A stretch of 64,000 nucleotides of DNA, taken from the NCBI RefSeq assembly GCF_002954265.1, contig NZ_PPSL01000003.1, positions 620,001-684,000 of the forward strand, given 5' to 3'. Both the position numbers and the translations under genes were made by a program. Every line of letters starts with the position of its first letter. Position 1 is the stretch's first letter. The notes beneath the pieces were generated by a model. It was given only the letters and a program-made list of their open reading frames with translations, ran no database searches and was not told the DNA's origin. Source of the DNA: Flavipsychrobacter stenotrophus. GTDB lineage: Bacteria > Bacteroidota > Bacteroidia > Chitinophagales > Chitinophagaceae. Of this stretch, positions 7,700 through 17,062 are shown one piece after another.

Positions 7700-8407
7700 T
7701 TGCGCTATTTTTTATCCATTATTGTCCTCTTATGTTCGTTAGTTACCAATGCCCAGTCTTTACAGGGTGTGGTGACAGATGCGGCTACCGGTCTGCCGTT
7801 GTTTGCTGTAACGGTGGTAAATGTAAAGACACAACAAGGTACCACTACCGATGAGAACGGGTTTTATACACTACCTGCCAATACCGGCGAGAGCATAGCC
7901 TTTACCTATATTGGGTACAAAACAGAAGTGCGTACAAAGCCGGTTTCGGTGATCATTTCCACCATGAACGTAAAGCTGCAACCATCTACCACACAGCTAA
8001 AGGAGTTTGTGTTTCATGGCGACAAGCGCAGTAAATACCAGATAGATAGTGCGGAAAGAAAAGTTATCTACCATACTGTGCTGTCGCGCAAGCCACCCTC
8101 TCCATTTAATAGTCCAGTATCTGCCATTGCAGAGCTGTTCTCTAAGAAGGCGCGCATGGCCTACCAGTTTCAGAAAGATTTTGCCGTAGATGAGGAAAAC
8201 AGGTTTATAGATACCAGGTATACGCCTGCATTGGTGACCAAGATGACGGGACTTACAGGCGACAGTATGGCGCACTTTATGTATGCCTATCCCATGCCCA
8301 TTATGTATGCTCGTGAGGCCAGCGACCTGGAGCTGAAAATGTGGATCCGCGATAGCTATAAAGAGTGGATCAAGAAGCAGGCGGTGGATACGGCGGGGAA
8401 GAAGTAG
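7700..8407 (+). CDS. Secreted protein with carboxypeptidase regulatory-like domain
   Basis: A 235-residue protein with a signal peptide (cleavage likely after TNAQ). Residues about 21-95 form a CarboxypepD_reg-like beta-sandwich (LQGVVTDAATGLPLFAVTV, then TTTDENGFYTL and FTYIGYKTE), as found at the N-terminus of TonB-dependent SusC proteins. No plug or barrel follows; instead there is a helical C-terminal part of about 120 residues. The likely start is TTG at 7700, because no ATG precedes the signal peptide in frame. It is probably periplasmic or surface-exposed, of unknown role. Confidence 0.8.
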   Translation: MRYFLSIIVLLCSLVTNAQSLQGVVTDAATGLPLFAVTVVNVKTQQGTTTDENGFYTLPANTGESIAFTYIGYKTEVRTKPVSVIISTMNVKLQPSTTQLKEFVFHGDKRSKYQIDSAERKVIYHTVLSRKPPSPFNSPVSAIAELFSKKARMAYQFQKDFAVDEENRFIDTRYTPALVTKMTGLTGDSMAHFMYAYPMPIMYAREASDLELKMWIRDSYKEWIKKQAVDTAGKK

Positions 8408-8631
8408 TAAGGGTTGAAATCATTATATACCCAGTTTAAGTTTCCTGAACAAGATGTTTTACAGTGGGTAGCCCCTAAGGGGCAATGCTTACTTTTATCT
8501 CGTTTGCTACAAACCGGAAGCCGCTACGAGGCATTTCCCGCGTATAGACATTCCCAAACAATACAAGGCAGGATTCATAGTCTATCATGTAATCACTGCC
8601 ATCGCAGTTCAGACAAGAGACACCACAACAC
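8408..8631. other. Intergenic region without a supported gene
   Basis: A 87-codon frame (8414-8677) runs through here but has no recognisable domain, an unusual composition for a protein (many Ser, His, Cys), and enters the terminator hairpin of the opposite gene. A short palindrome GCCCCTAAGGGGC (8472-8484) is present, of the kind seen in dispersed intergenic repeats. Confidence 0.4.
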
Positions 8632-8660
8632 AAAAAAATCCCGCTCTTGTGGAGCGGGAT
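8632..8660 (-). terminator. Terminator of the FadL-SGNH operon
   Basis: On the minus strand ATCCCGCTC pairs with GAGCGGGAT across a short loop and is followed by seven Ts. It starts 26 bp past the stop of the SGNH hydrolase gene. Confidence 0.85.
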
Positions 8661-8686
8661 CTCATTTGATAATATAAGTGTGTGTA

Positions 8687-10063
8687 TTAGAAATTACCAG
8701 GGAAAAGTATACCGCTGTACTTGTTCACATTAACCGGGGAAATGGTTGAGTGATACTTAGTGTTGATAGTTTCGATGATCTTGTTAGCAATGATCGCATA
8801 TCCACGTGGGTTCATGTGTACACCATCCAGAGAGAAAGCGCCACCTGTAACGAACTGTGAATTGTACTTGATGCCGTTATAAACGATACCCGATTCGATA
8901 GTGCTCATGTAGCTGAACATGTCCACTAAAGCAAGGTTGTTACGGAAAGCGTAACCAGCTATCTTTTCGTTGAAGCGGGTAGTAGCATTCTTGATGTTCT
9001 GTATTTCTTCTGTAGTCAACACGTAAGACTGTGGAATAGCTTTGTAGCTGCCCCATCCTGCGCATGTGATAGAATCCTTAGGCGTTGTCAACAAGATCAG
9101 CTCACCAGGAACTGCCTGCCTTAAGTTACCCAGGTTATCTCTTACTATGAAGTAGTTAGCACCCAACTGGAACACATAGTTCAATGAAGAGTAGAACGCT
9201 GTCAATGAGTCTGCCTGAGACTGGCGGGTAAGGACCAGGCCATTTGCAGGGATAGTAGTGAAGAAAGGGATCTTGGTAATATCCGGGATATTGATCAAAG
9301 CACCCTTAGCACCTGTGCTGATAGACGCCATTACAGCGTGGCTGTAGTTAGTGTCGAATACAGGCGTAGGTGTAATGTCATTCCTGTTATACAAATTAGC
9401 TGCGATAGGCAATGCGTTACCAGAACCATCACCCTGTCCGCCTGCTACTGCGTAACCCAACACATCGTTAGCGCCCAACCACATTGTAAAGAAGGTAGGG
9501 TGGTTATTGCTTACACGGTATTCCAGTTCCTGCTGAGGAGTAGAAGTGTTAGGTGATTTGTAGAAACGTGCAGCCCATTTGTTCAATGCAGCATAGCCTG
9601 CAAAGTTGTAGTCTGCTACGCGAATACCAGGTACACCAATGTTATTGATCTGTCCATTAGGGCCTGTGCTTACGTATGGCTTAGCATCTTCTGCACTTGC
9701 TGAGAAGTAAGAAAGGTCTATTGGTGCAACTGAAGAATCGCCGTTGCAATAGTAAACAATAGCCAGTTCCTTACGAGGACCAGGATAGCCCATATCAGTG
9801 ATAAGCAGAGGCTGGTAAAAATTACCCTGCGCGCCACGATCCTGTATCAATGCGAACTGTTCAAATAGCCTTTGTGGATATGAGTTCAGCTGACCTGTAA
9901 CAGTGAGGCTGTTATCTGAGAATCCTGCAGTCAATGAGTTACCGATAGCCAGGTAGCTTCTGAAGTCAGCATCACCTGCGGTAGGTGGTACTGTGATATT
10001 TACACTGGGTTTGCAGGCAGACAAAAGACAAGCTAAAGCCCCGAATATATATAGTTTTTTCAT
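8687..10063 (-). CDS. SGNH/GDSL-family hydrolase lipoprotein
   Basis: A 458-residue lipoprotein (lipobox LLSAC, Cys17). The SGNH blocks are in order: block I with the catalytic Ser43 in AIGNSLTAGF, block II Gly in NIGVPGIRV, block III Asn in WLGANDVLGYA, and block V Asp-x-x-His in LDGVHMNPRGY near the C-terminus. This fits an esterase or lipase acting at the outer membrane. It lies 12 bp downstream of a FadL-family porin on the same strand, a pairing often seen in Bacteroidota. It may hydrolyse a lipid or ester that the porin carries; substrate unknown. Confidence 0.88.
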   Translation of the reverse strand: MKKLYIFGALACLLSACKPSVNITVPPTAGDADFRSYLAIGNSLTAGFSDNSLTVTGQLNSYPQRLFEQFALIQDRGAQGNFYQPLLITDMGYPGPRKELAIVYYCNGDSSVAPIDLSYFSASAEDAKPYVSTGPNGQINNIGVPGIRVADYNFAGYAALNKWAARFYKSPNTSTPQQELEYRVSNNHPTFFTMWLGANDVLGYAVAGGQGDGSGNALPIAANLYNRNDITPTPVFDTNYSHAVMASISTGAKGALINIPDITKIPFFTTIPANGLVLTRQSQADSLTAFYSSLNYVFQLGANYFIVRDNLGNLRQAVPGELILLTTPKDSITCAGWGSYKAIPQSYVLTTEEIQNIKNATTRFNEKIAGYAFRNNLALVDMFSYMSTIESGIVYNGIKYNSQFVTGGAFSLDGVHMNPRGYAIIANKIIETINTKYHSTISPVNVNKYSGILFPGNF

Positions 10064-10075
10064 CGTTTCGTTTGA

Positions 10076-11305
10076 TTAGAAATTGTAATAAATACCAATG
10101 CCTGGTGTTATAGCCTGTGTCCAGAATGTACCGCTGAATCCTGCGAAGTCGTAAGTAGAATTACGCTTAGGAGTGGTTACAAACTCGCATGCTGCAAGAA
10201 TGGTAAATCTTTTGATCGGCTTAATAGCAGCACCCATTGTAACGACAATGTGGTCAGCATCCGGAAGATCCGGAGTTACATAACCATTAACAACCGGAGT
10301 TGGATCATACGCACCACCAGCCATTACAGATACTACCTTGCTGATCTTGTAATTAGCACCAAGGCGGGTAGTCAATGTATTGCGGTAATGGCGCGGAGCA
10401 TGATTGTCTTGCAAAGAAGTTGTGTGCTCTGCAAAATTGATCCTCAAAGAATCATAAGAGTTCCAGCCGGTGTAGTTAAAGTCTAACTGTAGGGTAAGGC
10501 GCTCGTTATTCAGTGGTTTGATAGCAAAACCTATTGAAGCAACCTGCGGTAAAGGCAGGAATGTTTCGAAACGGGTATTAGGGAAGTTGCTGCGCAAAGA
10601 AGAAGGAACGTTGAAATTAGCAGAACCGCCGCCAATATTCATTGTTACCTGTGAGCGGTAAGTAAGACCCACCTGGAAACGATCGCTGAACTTCATCTGT
10701 AAACCTGCGTTGAAACCAACGCCATTGGCGTTACCATGAAGGGTAAGCGTACCTGCTTCTTCATATGAATTTTGAACAGGAAGTGCCTGCTTGAAATCGA
10801 AAGTACCTGTAGCATAGATCAGACCGATACCACCCGAAAGGAAGTTGGAGAAGCGGTAGCTGATAGTAGGCTGAAAGAAGAATGATTTAAGTTCGATGGA
10901 CTGAACGATATATCTGCCGGTCCAGTTGTCGTCCCACTTAAGACCAGAACCGAATGGCGTATAGATACCCAATCCAAGACCTACACGGCTGCCTTCTCTG
11001 ATAGGGCCACCAACATAAAGATTGAAAGGAGTAAAAGTTTGTTTTACAGATTTGGTAGAACCCAGGTAGTAATTGCCATAGGCAGTAGAAGGCATGATGC
11101 CCAATATGCTACCGTAAACCTGGATACCCTTAAGACGAGAAAGACCGCCCGGATTGTAAAAAATGGTAGATGCATCCCAGGGCATAGCAGTACCTGTGCC
11201 GCCCATTGCGAGCTGCCTGATCCCTTGCAGATTTAACTGGTAACCAGCCCCTATGGAGCTAAAGGATGCCAGTACCATTGATGCCGCCAATAAGTGTTTC
11301 TTCAT
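10076..11305 (-). CDS. OmpP1/FadL/TodX family outer membrane transporter
   Basis: A 409-residue protein with a Sec signal peptide. The N-terminal hatch shows the family signature LNLQGIRQLAMGGTGTAM and the later FYNPGGLSRLKG, and the rest is beta-strand-rich up to a terminal aromatic residue (GIGIYYNF), as expected of a 14-strand barrel. FadL homologues move long-chain fatty acids or other hydrophobic molecules across the outer membrane. It is the first gene of a two-gene operon with the SGNH hydrolase lipoprotein. Substrate not determinable from sequence. Confidence 0.92.
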   Translation of the reverse strand: MKKHLLAASMVLASFSSIGAGYQLNLQGIRQLAMGGTGTAMPWDASTIFYNPGGLSRLKGIQVYGSILGIMPSTAYGNYYLGSTKSVKQTFTPFNLYVGGPIREGSRVGLGLGIYTPFGSGLKWDDNWTGRYIVQSIELKSFFFQPTISYRFSNFLSGGIGLIYATGTFDFKQALPVQNSYEEAGTLTLHGNANGVGFNAGLQMKFSDRFQVGLTYRSQVTMNIGGGSANFNVPSSLRSNFPNTRFETFLPLPQVASIGFAIKPLNNERLTLQLDFNYTGWNSYDSLRINFAEHTTSLQDNHAPRHYRNTLTTRLGANYKISKVVSVMAGGAYDPTPVVNGYVTPDLPDADHIVVTMGAAIKPIKRFTILAACEFVTTPKRNSTYDFAGFSGTFWTQAITPGIGIYYNF

Positions 11306-11522
11306 AAACCGAATTTGTTATATAATAGCTTTTATTCGCTGGCGGGTAGCCAACTAATCGCGTAAGGTATGGCGAAATATTTATTTAACCAAGTAGCTTA
11401 CAGAAATCTGTACAAATATAGGTGTTGCTTTCAAATTAATATAGTCTCCCATCCTATGATGTTGAAACTTATTTCAAATCGGTTTTCAGGGCAATTCTGC
11501 AAATTGTACTACTAATATTGAC

Positions 11523-12290
11523 TTACACCGCAATGCCAATAGTGGCTATGCTTATCCTTATATCTGTTTCCTGCATCAGTGCATGTGCGCAGGCTTCCAA
11601 TGTAGCGCCTGTAGTTAATACATCATCTATAAGCAGTATGTGTTTGTTGGTTAATGCCTGTTTATCTGCTACTTTAAAGGCTCCTGCCATATTTTCTACA
11701 CGTTCATTCCGGGTTTTGCGGGTCTGGCTTTCTGTGTTTCGTGTTCTTTGCAGCACATTATTGACTATTGGCAGCCCGGTGGTTGCAGCTAAACCCTCAG
11801 CAATTAGCACACTCTGGTTAAACCCACGTTTCGATAATTTGTCGGGATGCAGCGGTACGGGTATGATAGCGTCTATGTCGTTGATCCAGTCTGCTGTTTT
11901 CAGGTTTTGCCCGAATTTCCTGCCCAGAAAAGTGCCAATCTCTTTCTTTCCCTGATATTTTAGTCCATGCAGCAGGTGTTGCAATAGTCCTTCATCAGTG
12001 AAATAGGCATATGTGGCTGCATGTTGATATGGCACCCTGCCGGCAAACCTTAATCCCGTTTCGTTCTCAGGTATATTATAGTTGCGTGTTTCAGGCAATT
12101 CCATTTCGCAGCTAATACACAATACCTGCTCATCTGCCACCAATTGCCTGTTGCACCCCTCGCACAAGTGGGGGTAGAATAAATGAGATATGCCTTTTAT
12201 CAGCTGGTGAAGTAACAATGGTGATGATTGAGGTAAAGAGTGATCAAATTTAGCAGATCCCGGGTTAAATTCAAACCTCACGAATAGCAT
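11523..12290 (-). CDS. ComF family protein (phosphoribosyltransferase-like)
   Basis: About 255 residues. An N-terminal four-Cys zinc site (CEGC then CISC, about residues 35-55) precedes a PRTase type I fold with the PRPP loop LLIDDVLTTGATL near the C-terminus. ComF proteins act in DNA uptake by competent cells, although in most lineages the role is unproved. The ATG at 12290 is used; the open frame continues to 12440 but the added residues overlap the divergent ndh promoter. A TTG further in (around 12217) would give the more usual short N-terminus, so the start is uncertain. Confidence 0.85.
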   Translation of the reverse strand: MLFVRFEFNPGSAKFDHSLPQSSPLLLHQLIKGISHLFYPHLCEGCNRQLVADEQVLCISCEMELPETRNYNIPENETGLRFAGRVPYQHAATYAYFTDEGLLQHLLHGLKYQGKKEIGTFLGRKFGQNLKTADWINDIDAIIPVPLHPDKLSKRGFNQSVLIAEGLAATTGLPIVNNVLQRTRNTESQTRKTRNERVENMAGAFKVADKQALTNKHILLIDDVLTTGATLEACAHALMQETDIRISIATIGIAV

Positions 12291-12392
12291 TGCTAAATAA
12301 TATATATAGTTTGATGCATAGCCATGTATACGTAACGGTAATAATGTTGGCCCATGTTTTATGGTAGTTTTGCGTAATGAATTATCGGAGTT

Positions 12393-13715
12393 ATGACAAA
12401 AACAATTGTAATAATCGGTGCCGGCTTTGCAGGACTGCAACTAGCCAGGCGATTAAAGAATGAAGGTTATAATATAATCATCACAGACCAGTACAACTTC
12501 CACCAGTTCCAGCCTTTATTATACCAGGTAGCCACTGCAAGATTAGAACCAAGTGCGATCTCCTTCCCCCTCCGAAAGGTTTTTCAGAATAGAAAAGACG
12601 TTCATGTGAGGATCACAAAAGTGAATAAGATAGATACTGCCGAACAGAAAGTGATTACCCCCGACGGGATATTTACCTATGATTACCTGGTGATAGCTAC
12701 CGGTTGCACATCTAACTTTTTTGGCAATAAGGAAATAGAGAAGCACGCCTTCCCTATGAAATCTACCAGCGAAGCCATTGCGCTGCGCAACCGTATTCTC
12801 CTCAATTTTGAAGATGCACTCAATGCTACTCCCGACGAGCTGGAGGAGATAATGAACATAGTGGTTGTAGGTGGCGGGGCTACCGGAGTAGAGTTGGCGG
12901 GGTCACTGGCAGAAATGAAGAAGAATGTATTGCCAAGGGACTACCATGATATGGACTTCTCAAAGCTGACCATATATTTATTGGAAGGTGCTGGCCACAC
13001 GTTGCAAAACATGAGCGAAGCTGCGCAGACCAAATCTCAGCAATACCTTGAAAAAATGGGTGTGAAAATATTGCTGAATACGGTTGTTGAGAATTATGAC
13101 GGGCATGTAGTGACTTTGAAAAATGGTGGTACCATTAAGAGCGCTAATCTAATATGGACGGCCGGAGTAAAAGGTAATGTGCCCGAAGGTATACCTGAAA
13201 CAGCTATTGTGCGGGGTAACCGCATAAAGGTTGATGAGATGAACCGGGTAGAAGGGCTTCAAAACGTATTTGCCATAGGTGATATAGCCTATATGGAAAC
13301 AAAAGAGTGGCCTAAAGGACACGCCCAGCTGGCCAATGTGGCCAATAACCAGGCCAAAAATCTTGCAGGCAATTTTGTGAGATTATTGAAAAACAAGCCG
13401 CTGCTGCCATTCAAGTACACCAACCCCGGTACCATGGCCACTGTTGGTAAGCGCAAGGCGGTAGTAGATCTGCCATTTATGAGTTTTCAGGGAGTATTGG
13501 CATGGCTTACCTGGATGTTCCTGCATCTGATGCTGATACTGAGCGTAAAGAATAAACTCATGATCTTCATAAACTGGGCTATCAGCTACTTTACCAATGA
13601 TACCACTTTAAGGTTGATACTATTACCCACAGCCAAGGAAGTAGAGCAAGCCGAGGATCACCACATAATCAATGCAAAAGATCTACCGGCAATAAAAGTG
13701 AATACTGCGGCATAA
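12393..13715 (+). CDS. ndh: Type II NADH:quinone oxidoreductase (NAD(P)/FAD-dependent)
   Basis: A 440-residue flavoprotein. It has an FAD-binding Rossmann motif at the start (IIGAGFAGLQLARRL), the quinone-site region FHQFQPLLYQVATARLEPS, an NADH-binding Rossmann motif (VVVGGGATGVELAGSLAEM) and the second FAD contact VFAIGDIAYM. The C-terminal hydrophobic segment (about residues 365-400) likely anchors it to the inner membrane. NDH-2 feeds electrons from NADH to menaquinone without pumping protons. It is divergent from comF with a short shared promoter region, and a terminator follows. Confidence 0.93.
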   Translation: MTKTIVIIGAGFAGLQLARRLKNEGYNIIITDQYNFHQFQPLLYQVATARLEPSAISFPLRKVFQNRKDVHVRITKVNKIDTAEQKVITPDGIFTYDYLVIATGCTSNFFGNKEIEKHAFPMKSTSEAIALRNRILLNFEDALNATPDELEEIMNIVVVGGGATGVELAGSLAEMKKNVLPRDYHDMDFSKLTIYLLEGAGHTLQNMSEAAQTKSQQYLEKMGVKILLNTVVENYDGHVVTLKNGGTIKSANLIWTAGVKGNVPEGIPETAIVRGNRIKVDEMNRVEGLQNVFAIGDIAYMETKEWPKGHAQLANVANNQAKNLAGNFVRLLKNKPLLPFKYTNPGTMATVGKRKAVVDLPFMSFQGVLAWLTWMFLHLMLILSVKNKLMIFINWAISYFTNDTTLRLILLPTAKEVEQAEDHHIINAKDLPAIKVNTAA

Positions 13716-13720
13716 CATTG

Positions 13721-13779
13721 AAAAAGCTACCGGGCAACGCTGGTTGCCTGCCCTCTGAAAAGCGGGCTTTTTCATTTTT
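13721..13779 (+). terminator. Probable terminator after ndh
   Basis: A compound hairpin: outer AAAAAGC pairs with GCTTTTT and an inner GGCAAC/GTTGCC stem lies within it. It ends in TTTTTCATTTTT. Confidence 0.6.
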
Positions 13780-13869
13780 AACACCCCGGAAAGCACTTAT
13801 TTTTAGCCGACAAAAAATTATGCAGTATTTTGGCACTGAAAATGCTATAATTAATATTCAACACACACA

Positions 13870-15033
13870 ATGGCACAGAACATACTGGTTATAGACGATG
13901 AAAGGGCGATACGTAAAGCGCTCACCGAAATACTCACCTTCGAAGGATTTACAGTTGAAGAAGCTGCAGATGGCGAAGAGGGTATAAAGAAGATAAAAGA
14001 AAACAATTACGACTGCATACTCTGCGATATTAAAATGCCTAAGAAAGACGGGCTTGAAGTATTGCAGTTTGCCAAAGAGGAAAAGCCCGATGTGCCATTT
14101 ATAGTAATATCAGGCCACGGCAACTTAGAAACTGCTGTAGAAGCAGTACGCAAGGGAGCGTACGATTATATCTCTAAGCCACCCGATCTGAACCGCCTTT
14201 TGATAACACTGCGCAATGCTATGGATAAGAAGGTGTTGGTGGCGGAAACAAAACAACTGCGCAAGAAGATAGCCAAGGGCGGCAGCGAAATGATAGGCAA
14301 TAGTGAAGGTATACTGAAAATACAGGACACAATAGCTAAAGTAGCACCAACTGATGCACGTGTGCTGGTGACAGGTGAGAATGGCGTAGGTAAGGAACTG
14401 GTAGCACGTAAGATCCATGAATTGAGTAATCGCGCCAACGGACCAATGATAGAGGTAAACTGCGCTGCCATACCATCTGAGTTGATAGAAAGTGAACTGT
14501 TTGGTCATGAGAAAGGATCATTCACATCGGCTATCAAGCAGCGCTTAGGTAAGTTTGAGCAGGCAAGCGGAGGTACACTGTTCCTGGATGAAATAGGGGA
14601 CATGAGCCACGACGCACAGGCTAAGATGTTGCGTGCACTCCAAGAGGGTAAGATAACCCGTGTAGGTGGTGAGAAGGAAATAAAGGTAGATGTGCGCGTG
14701 ATCGCGGCTACCAACAAGAACCTTTTGGAAGAGGTAGAAGCGAAGCGTTTCCGTTTAGATCTTTATCACCGACTGAGTGTGATACTCATACAGGTGCCAT
14801 CGCTCAACGACCGCCGCGATGATATCCCTATGCTGGTAGATCATTTCCTGAATGATCTTTGCGAAGAGTATAAACAACCGGTAAAAGAAATTGCTCCCGA
14901 TGCAATGAAGGCATTGCAGCAATATAACTGGACAGGTAATATCCGCGAGCTGCGCAATGTTGTAGAACGCCTTATTATCTTATCTGACAAGACGATCACG
15001 AAGAAGGATGTGGATAGCTATATACTGAAGTAA
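13870..15033 (+). CDS. NtrC-like response regulator (receiver + AAA+), no DNA-binding domain
   Basis: A 387-residue protein. The receiver domain (1-120) has the acidic pair Asp9/Asp10, phospho-acceptor Asp53 and Lys103. The AAA+ sigma-54 activator domain (about 140-365) has Walker A (GENGVGKE, 169-176) and Walker B (LFLDEIGD, 237-244). Two things are odd. The loop that contacts sigma-54, canonically GAFTGA, reads GSFTSA at 216-221. The protein ends about 30 residues after the NIRELRNVVERL segment, so the Fis-type helix-turn-helix is absent. It may activate sigma-54 promoters from solution, as FlgR of Helicobacter is reported to do, or act by another route. No kinase gene is adjacent. Confidence 0.9.
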   Translation: MAQNILVIDDERAIRKALTEILTFEGFTVEEAADGEEGIKKIKENNYDCILCDIKMPKKDGLEVLQFAKEEKPDVPFIVISGHGNLETAVEAVRKGAYDYISKPPDLNRLLITLRNAMDKKVLVAETKQLRKKIAKGGSEMIGNSEGILKIQDTIAKVAPTDARVLVTGENGVGKELVARKIHELSNRANGPMIEVNCAAIPSELIESELFGHEKGSFTSAIKQRLGKFEQASGGTLFLDEIGDMSHDAQAKMLRALQEGKITRVGGEKEIKVDVRVIAATNKNLLEEVEAKRFRLDLYHRLSVILIQVPSLNDRRDDIPMLVDHFLNDLCEEYKQPVKEIAPDAMKALQQYNWTGNIRELRNVVERLIILSDKTITKKDVDSYILK

Positions 15034-15050
15034 CAATAACAATATAAACA

Positions 15051-15089
15051 AAGAGGCTTGCCGGGAATATGGCAAGCCTCTTTTGTTTT
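15051..15089 (+). terminator. Terminator after the response regulator gene
   Basis: AGAGGCTTGCC pairs perfectly with GGCAAGCCTCT across an 8-nt loop and is followed by TTTGTTTT. It sits between two convergent genes and could serve both. Confidence 0.88.
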
Positions 15090-15119
15090 GGAGAAATGAA
15101 TAACAACTTTCAAGTTGAC

Positions 15120-15650
15120 TTAATCCCCCAGCATATTATCAAAGAAATCGAAGTATGCATCTCCTCCTGCAAGTTCGGTGCACTTTGCGATCACTTCTTC
15201 TCTATAGTCATAATCATCGGCCTTTTCTTCATCCAGCAAAAACTCGGTTGTTGCTCTCCAGGCGGCCATCATGGCGGCTAAGAACTTCTTAGAATTGGCA
15301 GCACAATATTGAATGATCTCATCGGTATTGGCATAGTCGACAACTACTATTTCATTATTGCCCTTGCTTATGGCCATCAGGTCTAGTTCTACCTTGCCGA
15401 AGAAATAGAAACCCTCGGTTTCCTTAATTTCCTTCTCAAATGAGATCATACCGATCTCGACACTTGACATGTCATAATTGGATATCAGGTTGATGATTTC
15501 ATTCGCCGAATTCTTGGTCTTGGGTAGTACCTTATACTCATACCCTTTCGCCAGCATTCCTGCAAATTCATCAGGGAAATCGGCATTTTTTAGGTCTGCC
15601 TTGGTTACAGCGAAATCTTTTATCTGGTCAACAAATTCTGTTGCAGTCAT
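15120..15650 (-). CDS. SUKH (SMI1/KNR4)-like protein
   Basis: A 176-residue acidic cytosolic protein with no signal peptide. The segment FYFFGKVELDLMAISKG, followed by a Val-rich strand and a helix with FLAAMMAAW, resembles the conserved core of the SUKH fold, but the match is by eye and weak. SUKH proteins are often immunity proteins paired with polymorphic toxins, or housekeeping scaffold proteins. No toxin gene is seen next to it, so an orphan immunity protein is possible but unproven. Confidence 0.55.
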   Translation of the reverse strand: MTATEFVDQIKDFAVTKADLKNADFPDEFAGMLAKGYEYKVLPKTKNSANEIINLISNYDMSSVEIGMISFEKEIKETEGFYFFGKVELDLMAISKGNNEIVVVDYANTDEIIQYCAANSKKFLAAMMAAWRATTEFLLDEEKADDYDYREEVIAKCTELAGGDAYFDFFDNMLGD

Positions 15651-15706
15651 TATTATATTTTATCGGAGTCAATAGCAAGAATGCCTTCAGGTCCTTGCGG
15701 AATTAC

Positions 15707-17062
15707 TTAATTATTTACTACAAACTTCTCTCTGTAAATATCGCTACCAACAGCCACCTTTACAAAATAGGTGCCTGTCGCAAGACCCTGTAGGCCCACC
15801 TTAATGGACTGATTGCCAGCCGCAATAGATCTTGTTTGTACTGTTCTTCCGGTAACATCAACAACTAATAGATTTGCTTCAAGATTGGTTGCTGGGATCT
15901 CTATTGTTATGGCACCATCACTAGGGTTAGGATACACATTTAGTGTAAACGGATGGAGCGAAATTGTTTGTTCTACTCCTGTTGCCAGATCTATTACGCG
16001 GATCACATTATTGATCTCGTCGGTAATGTACATTCTGCCGTTGCTGCTTATGGCAACTCCATATGGGCCGGCCATATTGGCCATGCGTGCATTACCGCCA
16101 TCGCCGCTATAGCCCGATGTGCCGGAACCCGCGTAAGTGCTGATAAAGCCGCCTGGCGTTACTTTTCTGATGACATGATTGCTGAAATCAGCGATATATA
16201 AATTGCCTGACCTATCTGTAGTGATTTCTGTTGGTGCATTGAGTTTAGCCTTATAGCCGTAGCCGCCATCGCCACTATATCCGGGTGTGTCGCAGCCGGC
16301 ATAGGTGTTAATAACGCCGCCTGTGTTGATACGCCTGATAACAGAATTACCCTGGTCTACAATGAAAAGATTGCCTGTGCTATCTGCCCACACACCTTTG
16401 GGGAAATTAAGACTTGACATTATAGCCGGATACCCATTGCCGGTATATCCGGGAGATCCATCGCCAGCTATTGTAGTGATCCGCCCCCCTGTGTCTATTT
16501 TGCGAACTGCATGGTTATAAACATCAGCAATAAACACATTGCCTTTATGATCTGTTGCCACTCCTGAAGGAGAATTGAGTTGTGCATTTACTGCCAGTCC
16601 AAGATCACCGAAATAGCCACCCGTGCCCGTGCCCGCTATGGTGGATATAATGCCCGAAGTGTTGATCTTTCGGATCATATTATTGGCATCGTCTGTAAAT
16701 ATAATGTTGCCGGTATCATCAACAGCTACGCTGGTAGGCTGATTGATCTTGGCCGCAGTAGCTGGTCCTCCATTGCCACTGAAACCCGCAGTGCCTGTGC
16801 CTGCAACGGTGGATATGATACCCGAAGTGCTCACTTTCCTGATAACAGAGTTGCCCAGCTCGCAGAAATAAACATTTCCTGCGGCATCTACGGCTATACC
16901 TGCTGGCGCATAGCATTGTGCAGACAAAGCAGAACTGCCATCGCCGCTATACCCGCTGGTGTGATTACCTGCAAATGCATTGATGGTTTGAGCATGGAGA
17001 CTTGCCGGCTGAAAACAAGATGCTACAACCAACAAGGATAAGGAACTGATTAAGTTTTTCAT
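15707..17062 (-). CDS. NHL-repeat secreted protein with T9SS type A sorting domain
   Basis: About 451 residues with a Sec signal peptide ending near LHAQ. Six NHL repeats follow, each of about 55-60 residues with the pattern GVAVDxxGNxYxxDxxNxxIRKI then ISTxAGTGxxGYSGDGG, and together they should form a beta-propeller. The last 75 residues are a Por secretion-system C-terminal sorting domain (LNVYPNPSDGAITIEI, then GLATGTYFVKV). The protein is thus a predicted T9SS client that is secreted or attached to the cell surface. The ATG at 17062 gives the best signal peptide; ATGs at 17071 and 17080 are in frame. Confidence 0.9.
   Translation of the reverse strand: MKNLISSLSLLVVASCFQPASLHAQTINAFAGNHTSGYSGDGSSALSAQCYAPAGIAVDAAGNVYFCELGNSVIRKVSTSGIISTVAGTGTAGFSGNGGPATAAKINQPTSVAVDDTGNIIFTDDANNMIRKINTSGIISTIAGTGTGGYFGDLGLAVNAQLNSPSGVATDHKGNVFIADVYNHAVRKIDTGGRITTIAGDGSPGYTGNGYPAIMSSLNFPKGVWADSTGNLFIVDQGNSVIRRINTGGVINTYAGCDTPGYSGDGGYGYKAKLNAPTEITTDRSGNLYIADFSNHVIRKVTPGGFISTYAGSGTSGYSGDGGNARMANMAGPYGVAISSNGRMYITDEINNVIRVIDLATGVEQTISLHPFTLNVYPNPSDGAITIEIPATNLEANLLVVDVTGRTVQTRSIAAGNQSIKVGLQGLATGTYFVKVAVGSDIYREKFVVNN

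Noticed and set aside
8414-8677. 87-codon frame after the carboxypeptidase-regulatory-like gene
   Set aside because: No domain, odd composition, and it enters the terminator of the opposite operon; likely chance.
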